From Hansfordia pulvinata (lineage: Eukaryota; Ascomycota; Sordariomycetes; Xylariales), in the NCBI GenBank assembly GCA_006538405.1, contig BJKQ01000006.1, positions 2,255,001 through 2,319,000 of the forward strand: a stretch of DNA of 64,000 bases. The letters are read 5' to 3'. The position numbers and the translations under genes were made by a program. The notes beneath the pieces were generated by a model, which was not told the origin of the DNA, did not search any database, and saw nothing but the letters and a program-made list of their open reading frames with translations. Positions 58,055-64,000 of this stretch are shown piece after piece. Position 1 is the first letter of the stretch, and each line of letters starts with the position of its first letter.

Positions 58055-60911
58055 ATGTCGCGAACAAGCTCCTTCTCTATCCGAGGAGGCCCCCAGCCCG
58101 TCCAGCGCCCGCCCGGGCCCGTCCAGCGACCCTCGGTCAGCTCCAGGCTGTCCTTCGCCATCTCCAACCCCGACCACGGCGACCAGAGCGCGAACCCGGC
58201 CGAACACGCCATTGAGGAGGAGATTGCCGAGATCAAACGATATGAAGTGAGTTTGACTGTGCTCTGGCTGCAGAAGTGCCTGTCGCAAGGGCCTTTCTCG
58301 CGTCTGCGCCCAACCCTGGATTCATGCTGACCTTGCCCCGCCAGGACTTCACCACGATAGGTACGCGCCCGCCTTGCCCACCCGCCTCCTTTTCTCCCCG
58401 CTCACCGCCATCGCCGCACCGCCTCGACCGAACCACGCCCCCCGACTCCGAGTGACTACACATCACAGTGTTGCTGAGCTGACGACCTCCCCAGACTGGG
58501 TACAAGATGCCGCCCGTGAGCAGGTGCGGCGCAAAGCCCGCCGGCGTAAGGCCGCCGCCACCACGGGCCGCGTCACCTGGCGACACAAGCTGTGGGAATC
58601 ATACGACGCCGCCCAGGGATGGATCGTCGTCACTTTGATAGGAGCCGCCATAGGTCTCAATGCCGCCTTTCTGAACATCATCACCGAATGGCTGTCCGAC
58701 GTCAAGATGGGCTACTGCACCACGGCCTTCTATCTGAATGAGCAGTTCTGTTGCTGGGGAGAGGACAGCGGCTGCGACCATTGGAAGCGCTGGACCGGCT
58801 TCGCCCCCTTCGACTACATTATTTACATCATGTTTGCCGTGAGTCGCGCCCCCTTAGCAGCCCCTTGCGATGTGGCGATGCTACCTACTGACTGACCGGC
58901 CCAGACCCTCTTCGCATTTACCGCTGCCACTCTCGTCAAGTCCTACGCCCCATATGCCGCTGGATCCGGCATTTCCGAAATCAAGTGCATCATTGCCGGC
59001 TTCGTCATGAAGGGCTTTCTGGGCTTCTGGACCTTGCTCATCAAGTCGATCGCCCTGCCCCTGAGCATTGCGTCCGGCCTGTCTGTCGGCAAGGAAGGGC
59101 CCAGTGTCCACTACGCCGTGTGCACCGGCAACGTCATCTCCCGGCTTTTCGACAAGTACAGGCGCAACGCCTCCAAGACTCGCGAGATTCTCAGCGCGTG
59201 CGCCGCCACGGGGGTGGCTGTCGCCTTTGGCAGCCCCATTGGCGGCGTGCTCTTCTCCCTCGAGGAAATGTCCAACTTCTTCCCCCTCAAGACGCTCTGG
59301 CGCAGCTACTTCTGCGCTCTGGTGGGAACCGCCGTGCTGGCAGCGATGAACCCTTTCCGAACTGGGCAGCTCGTCATGTTCCAGATCTCGTACGATCGCA
59401 CGTGGCACTTTTTCGAAGTTCTTTTCTTCATCATGATTGGGGTCTTCGGCGGGCTCTACGGCGCCTTCGTCATCAAGTGGAATCTGAGAGTCCAGGCTTT
59501 CCGCAAGAAGTACCTGGCAAACTACGCGGTCCTCGAGGCCACTCTGTTGGCTTTCGGGACCGCCGTCATCTGCTATCCCAACGCCTTCCTGCGCATCGAG
59601 ATGACCGAGAGCATGGAGATTCTCTTCAAGGAATGCGAAGGGGCCGAAGACTACCACGGGCTTTGTGAGCCCGAGAAACGCTGGAGCAACATCTTCTCCC
59701 TGGTCGTGGCCACGGTCATCCGCATGTTCCTCGTCATCATCTCTTATGGCTGCAAGGTACCGGCCGGCATCTTTGTGCCGTCCATGGCGATCGGCGCCTC
59801 CTTTGGCCGCACGGTCGGCACGCTTGTCCAGGTGCTGTACGATGCCAACCGCGACAGTGCCTTCTTCTCGTCCTGCAAGCCAGATGTCCCCTGCATCACG
59901 CCGGGCACGTACGCCTTCCTGGGAGCGGCTGCTGCCCTCAGTGGCATCATGCACATCACGGTGTCTGTGGTCGTCATCATGTTCGAGCTCACCGGCGCTC
60001 TCGACTACATCCTGCCGACGATGATCGTGGTCGGTGTGACCAAGGCCGTGTCGGAGCTCTTCGGCAAGGGCGGCATCGCAGACCGCATGATCTGGTTCAG
60101 CGGGTTCCCGTTCCTGGATAACAAGGAGGAGCACAATTTCGGCGTCCCCGTCTCCGCCGCCATGACGACGACGGACGTGGTGTCGATCCCGGTGCAGGGG
60201 ATGACGCTGAAGGCCATCGAGGACCTTCTGAGCCAGCCCAAGTACCAAGGGTTCCCCATTGTCGAGGACGTGCACACCAAGATCCTGGTCGGCTACATTG
60301 GGTGCACCGAGCTGCGGTACGCTATCGAGCGTCTGCGCCGCGAGAAGGGCATCACGCTCGACCCGCAGGCCAAGTGCACCTTCCAGCCGCCCCTGGACAA
60401 CGGGCAGGCCCCCATGACCCCGCACGTGACGATCAACCACGCCGACTCGTTCGCCTCGGCCTCGTCGATCGACTTCAGCCGGTACGTCGACGCCACGCCG
60501 GTGACGGTGCACCCGCGGCTGCCGCTGGAGACGGTGATGGAGCTCTTCCGCAAGATCGGCCCGCGCGTCATCCTGATCGAGCACTACGGGCGGCTCACGG
60601 GCCTGGTCACCGTCAAGGACTGCCTCAAGTACCAGTTCAAGACCGAGGCCGCCGAGAACCCGCACGAGGACCGCGACCTGACGGCCCAGCACGAGCGCGT
60701 GTGGGGCGCCATGAAGGCCGTCGCCGGCTGGGTCTCGCGCAAGGTGTCGGACGCCAGCGGCGGGCGCATCCGCCTCGGCCACGTCGCCGGCCCGGACGAC
60801 CGCCGGCACCTGCTGGGTGCCCGCGGTGGCGGAGGCGCGGGGCACGACGACATTCTCGACGGCGACGAGGACGCTTTCGAGGACGGGGGCGTCGAGCTGG
60901 AGAATAGATGA
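58055..60911 (+). CDS. ClC-family chloride/proton exchanger (Gef1-like) with two CBS domains
   Basis: Join(58055..58246, 58345..58360, 58495..58838, 58905..60911), 852 aa; exon 2 is only 16 nt. The N-terminal 110 residues are cytosolic and basic. The ClC core carries GSGISEIK (Ser205 in the anion-coordinating position, implying chloride rather than nitrate), GKEGPSVHYA with gating glutamate E248, and GGVLFSLEEM with proton glutamate E305. Having both glutamates is the mark of 2Cl-/H+ exchangers rather than channels. A later core block is GIFVPSMAIGASFGRTVG. The C-terminus has paired CBS domains (SAAMTTTDVVSIPVQGMTLK; TVHPRLPLETVMELFRKIGP, then LTGLVTVKDCLKY). Yeast Gef1, the closest named type I recall, acts in Golgi/endosomal acidification and copper loading; fungi have several ClCs, so the paralogue is not fixed. 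Confidence 0.95.
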
Positions 60912-61439
60912 AGGCAGGCTGCTGTGACTTGTGTTTAGCAACAGTATTAGATGGTAGTTGCACAGACTCGTGTCATTATCAATGCTACTGGTTCTCAATT
61001 AAAGACAGCATGTATATCTCGCATCTGGTGGCTGCAGAAGCTGCTCATACTGAATGGTCGTACTCCTTATGTCTTGGTTGGTGGTCGCGCCTTGGCTTTC
61101 GCCCAATTGCTCCTGAGAATGTCCTGTCACGCCTGACCCGGGGTCTAAATTGGAACGGGTTACAGGTCGCGGGTGGTAACTAGTGGCTCAGTAGCTCGCT
61201 GGGGGTCAGTCGACACGCGCTGGAATCCCTGTAAACCAACCAACATTCGCAAGGCTAGCGCGTGCCCGGCAGAGAACTGCTTTCCGGACAAAACGCCCAA
61301 GTCGCATCATCTGTGAGTTGCAATCATCAGACATAGAGCAGGTCGCGGCCTGTGATTCATCTGTAGCAAACGCTCACTTCCCCCAAAGTCATCCATTAAG
61401 GACCGCGTCACCAGGCTGCCTAACTTGGCATCCAATAAG
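60912..61439. other. Intergenic region, ClC to TMEM42-like gene
   Basis: 528 bp between two co-directional genes. It holds the ClC 3' end and the downstream promoter; nothing else was recognised. Confidence 0.4.
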
Positions 61440-62424
61440 ATGGCCCGATCAGCTGGCAAGAAACAGGCTTCGACTTCGGCGGCCTCGGTCGACTCGGCGT
61501 CCTCCACGTCCTCGGTTTCGACATCCTCATCCAGCGATGTGCGGAAGCGCAACGCCATCTCGCACGGAAACGTCGCTCGCGCGACTCGAGGGCAGGAAGG
61601 TGCCGAAACTGGTGACGGCGACGCACCTCTGTCCTGGACCGATCGCAATCGTTGGGTCGTCTTCGCGCTGGCAAGCGGCGCCTGTGCCGCGTTCAACGGT
61701 GTATTTGCCAAGCTGTGAGTCTCCGCGCCACGCAACTGATCTCGGTGTCACAGGCACTTTATTGCCCACGGCGACAGGATCGGTCGCAAAAGACGCCAAT
61801 TGAAGGGATCTGCTGGGACCGCTTGGGTAAACAAGGCTGACTGCTTACAGGACCACGAATGACCTGACGACGCATATTGCCAGTGCTTTGTCGGGACTCT
61901 TGGGGTTGCAGGACGAGGAGAAGGCGATCGAGGTCATTGTCCGGGGTGTACGTCCTTGTCCCCAGTGTCATTGTCGATGTAGAGGCGTTGTAGATTTGAA
62001 CTTGCTGACAATCGGGACAGGGATTTTTCGGCCTGAATTTGGTCTTCAACGGTGTGGTAAGTGCTGACAAGCAGAAAAAGCCAGGCGGGATAGGTGCGAG
62101 TTGCTAACTTCGGCTCACTCAGATGTGGACGCTCTTCACCCAAGCGCTGGCCAAGGGCCAGTCGACGACTCAGGTGTCCATCATGAACACGTCAGCCAAC
62201 TTTGTCATCACAGCACTTCTGGGACTGGCCATCTTTTCCGAGTCGCTTCCCCCCTGTGGTGGCTCGGGGCGACCCTTCTTGTGGCTGGGAATGTCATCAT
62301 CGGCCGGAAAGAGGAGGGCGACAAGCATGCTGACAGTGACTGGGGCAGAGACAACGAGGCCCAGCGTGCTCCTGGGACGTCGCATCAGTCTGGGGAGGAA
62401 ACGGCGCTGCTGGGAGAGAGGTAG
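61440..62424 (+). CDS. TMEM42-like EamA/DMT-superfamily membrane protein (one frame break)
   Basis: Exons 61440..61714, 61851..61947, 62021..62056, 62123..62424. A Ser/Thr-rich N-terminus precedes helices starting RWVVFALASGACAAFNGVFA, then GLNLVFNGVMWTLFTQALAK and STTQVSIMNTSANFVITALL. The final helix WWLGATLLVAGNVIIGRKEE is in another frame: one base is missing at C6 62249-62254, and restoring it gives FSESLPP-L-WWLG, the conserved TMEM42 junction. A hydrophilic tail ends ETALLGER. The family is a half-size drug/metabolite-transporter-type protein; its substrate is unknown. Introns are short with GTGAGT, GTACGT and GTAAGT donors. The exon 2/3 join (VRG-GFF) has an alternative GT at 61946 and is the least certain. 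Confidence 0.85.
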
Positions 62425-62788
62425 TTGGCTAAGGACGGGCGGAAACATTGGCATCAATGAATTGTATATCTGAGTACGACTGGACTGGCGGGCATCTCTT
62501 CCAGCATTGCACAATCCATATCCAATTCCAACGGTACATGGTTGACGTGATGGGCGATTAGGGCACATCAGGTCTAACCCCAACGAGCTGATCATGACAA
62601 GTACCTAGATAGTTCTTTGGGAAGTTGCAACCTTCGTGGATGCAGTTGATGATACACGAAAAGAAGTCCGTCATTTCTGACCTGTAGTGGAAGGCTCCAG
62701 ATAGAGGAGGGGCACATTGTGACATGCCGGCAAGAGCGATCACGGCGAGAAAATTTGCCAATGGAAGGCGCGTTCCTTCTTGCCCGTG
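62425..62788. other. Short intergenic region
   Basis: 364 bp; nothing recognised apart from room for a terminator and a promoter. Confidence 0.4.
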
Positions 62789-64000
62789 ATGCACATATTC
62801 TCTCGACATCACCTACGTGAGATAGAACGAAGATCTCTTGCCGCTCGCCCTTTCAGCCAATATCTATTCCAGCCCCGCGATTCAGCACGAGACGTTGTCG
62901 CTTCTTCGGATGAAGAGCCTCCTCGATCATCTACACTCCCATTCTGGGCAATCCACGATCTCGAAACTACCGACATTTCTTTCCGCATCAAGCGCTGGTC
63001 CCAGCGTCGATCTATGCTAGAGAAAATGGGAACGGAAGACAGTCGTTCCAACATAAAGGAACATTCAAGAGCATCTACATTTTTGCCCCAAGCCTTGGAA
63101 ATCTCTCAACGCTGTCGACCGCCTCCGATAGCTACGCCCCCAAACGCTGCCTGTGTCGGCGTCGACGAGTTCACGGAACGCGGGAGGCAATCCAACAGCG
63201 AGGGAGAAAGCGTGAAACGACCAAGGTCGGCCTCGTCGAGTCTTGCTCGAGCACGACCAGCCAAATCAAGAAAGTGAGAACTATAGCTAGCAACACAGCC
63301 CCGTCGCTACCGTGACACTTAACACAAAACAGACGTCTCAACTCCACCCCGGCCACGTACATCAAGAATCTTCCTGGCGAAAGCCATGGCTTGTTATCGC
63401 CAGCGACCGATAGCCCAAACACATCAACACATTATGGATCGGGACAGCTCACACAACTCGAGCAATCTGAAGACGCTCCGGTACAGGCGACAAGCGAAAA
63501 AATCGCAGGCAAAGTTCCGGCAAAAATATCGCAAGAGTCCTCGGGGACAGCTCTCTCAGTGCCACGGTTGCCATTGAGCACCCAAAGCATCGCCGAGGAT
63601 GCTGGCACGAAGAGCCCAATCCAGGCTACGACTGCTCTCTCCACCACGGCCTCCGTCATACAGATATCAAGCAACCTCAGGAGGAGAAGCAAGCCAATGA
63701 GCGACTACATTGTCAAGGGCGCGTTTCGTTGGAACCAAGAACCCGCGGAAGAGAAATTCCAGTACCCTACTCCGTCCAGCAAGTCTGACGCATTCTGGCC
63801 CACCGGAGACGGGTTCTCTAGAGATGAACTGAGGAGAAGCCCGCTCTTTTCACTGAGGACTGCCCCCCAGAAGAGCACGCCACAAGCGCGATCTAGCATC
63901 GGAAAGCTACACACCGAAGTGAGCGTCTCAGACAGTTGCATCGGCACAAAGCGGAGATACTTCTATCCAGACAACCCGTGGGTTTCCAGCAACGAACAAC
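62789..64000 (+). CDS. Unknown protein, 3'-partial, two exons visible
   Basis: Join(62789..63273, 63333..>64000). Exon 1 starts MHIFSRHHLREIERRSLAAR and would end at a TGA if unspliced. A GTGAGA donor and AAACAG acceptor remove a 59-nt intron at phase 2 and open a further 667 nt without a stop to the window edge, about 384 residues so far. The hydrophilic product is rich in Ser, Arg, Pro and Gln (EEPPRSSTLPFWAIHD, SDYIVKGAFRWNQEPAEEKF, RRYFYPDNPWVSS) with several basic clusters, suggesting an intrinsically disordered nuclear or cytoskeletal protein. No domain is recognised. Codon use is less G+C-biased than in the neighbouring ClC gene. Confidence 0.65.

Noticed and set aside
58881..60998. 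705-codon frame antisense to the ClC gene
   Set aside because: Exact shadow of a strongly codon-biased real gene; translation is His/Asp/Gly-rich noise.

Overview
The window looks like nuclear DNA from a filamentous ascomycete (Pezizomycotina, most probably Sordariomycetes). The genes carry short introns (about 50-240 nt) with GTAAGT/GTGAGT-type donors and CTGAC-like branch sites. The family content is fungal: BCP1, a FlbE-like regulator, a DUF3431 protein, a Zn2Cys6 factor, an 'odd-paired-like' C2H2 protein and a CVNH lectin. No plasmid, phage, operon or CRISPR feature was seen. The DNA is G+C-rich and unusually full of microsatellites and long G/C homopolymers.

Layout. Positions 1-3854 hold a head-to-head pair: partial BCP1 (minus) and GUA1/GMP synthase (plus, 8 exons including an 8-nt exon and a GC-AG intron). 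Positions 3.9-48 kb are gene-poor. Isolated genes sit between deserts of 1.7-9.3 kb: a PCL-type cyclin, a C2H2 zinc-finger protein, a CmcJ/NvfI-type oxygenase, a broken secreted lactonase-like beta-propeller gene, a Zn2Cys6 transcription factor, a DUF3431 membrane protein, a FlbE-like developmental regulator, a small single-pass membrane protein and a RING-finger protein. The deserts are rich in mono-, di- and tetranucleotide repeats and in a dispersed TACGAGTA/TACTCGTA octamer. One 259-bp element resembles a MITE. Positions 51.3-64 kb are gene-dense: a small mitochondrial membrane protein, a secreted cyanovirin-N-type lectin, LEA1 (U2 snRNP A'), DPB3-like histone-fold protein, a ClC chloride/proton exchanger, a TMEM42-like DMT protein and an unknown partial gene running off the right end.

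The genes are mostly unrelated housekeeping or regulatory genes; I see no biosynthetic cluster or obvious pathway. The most striking observation is that four genes need a total of eight reading-frame corrections. Every one has the same sign (one base missing), and every one falls at a G or C run. This points to a systematic homopolymer undercall in the assembly, although the lactonase-like gene also has an in-frame TAG that this does not explain. Exon joins were made by hand from splice consensus and family conservation; no alignment or transcript evidence was available.
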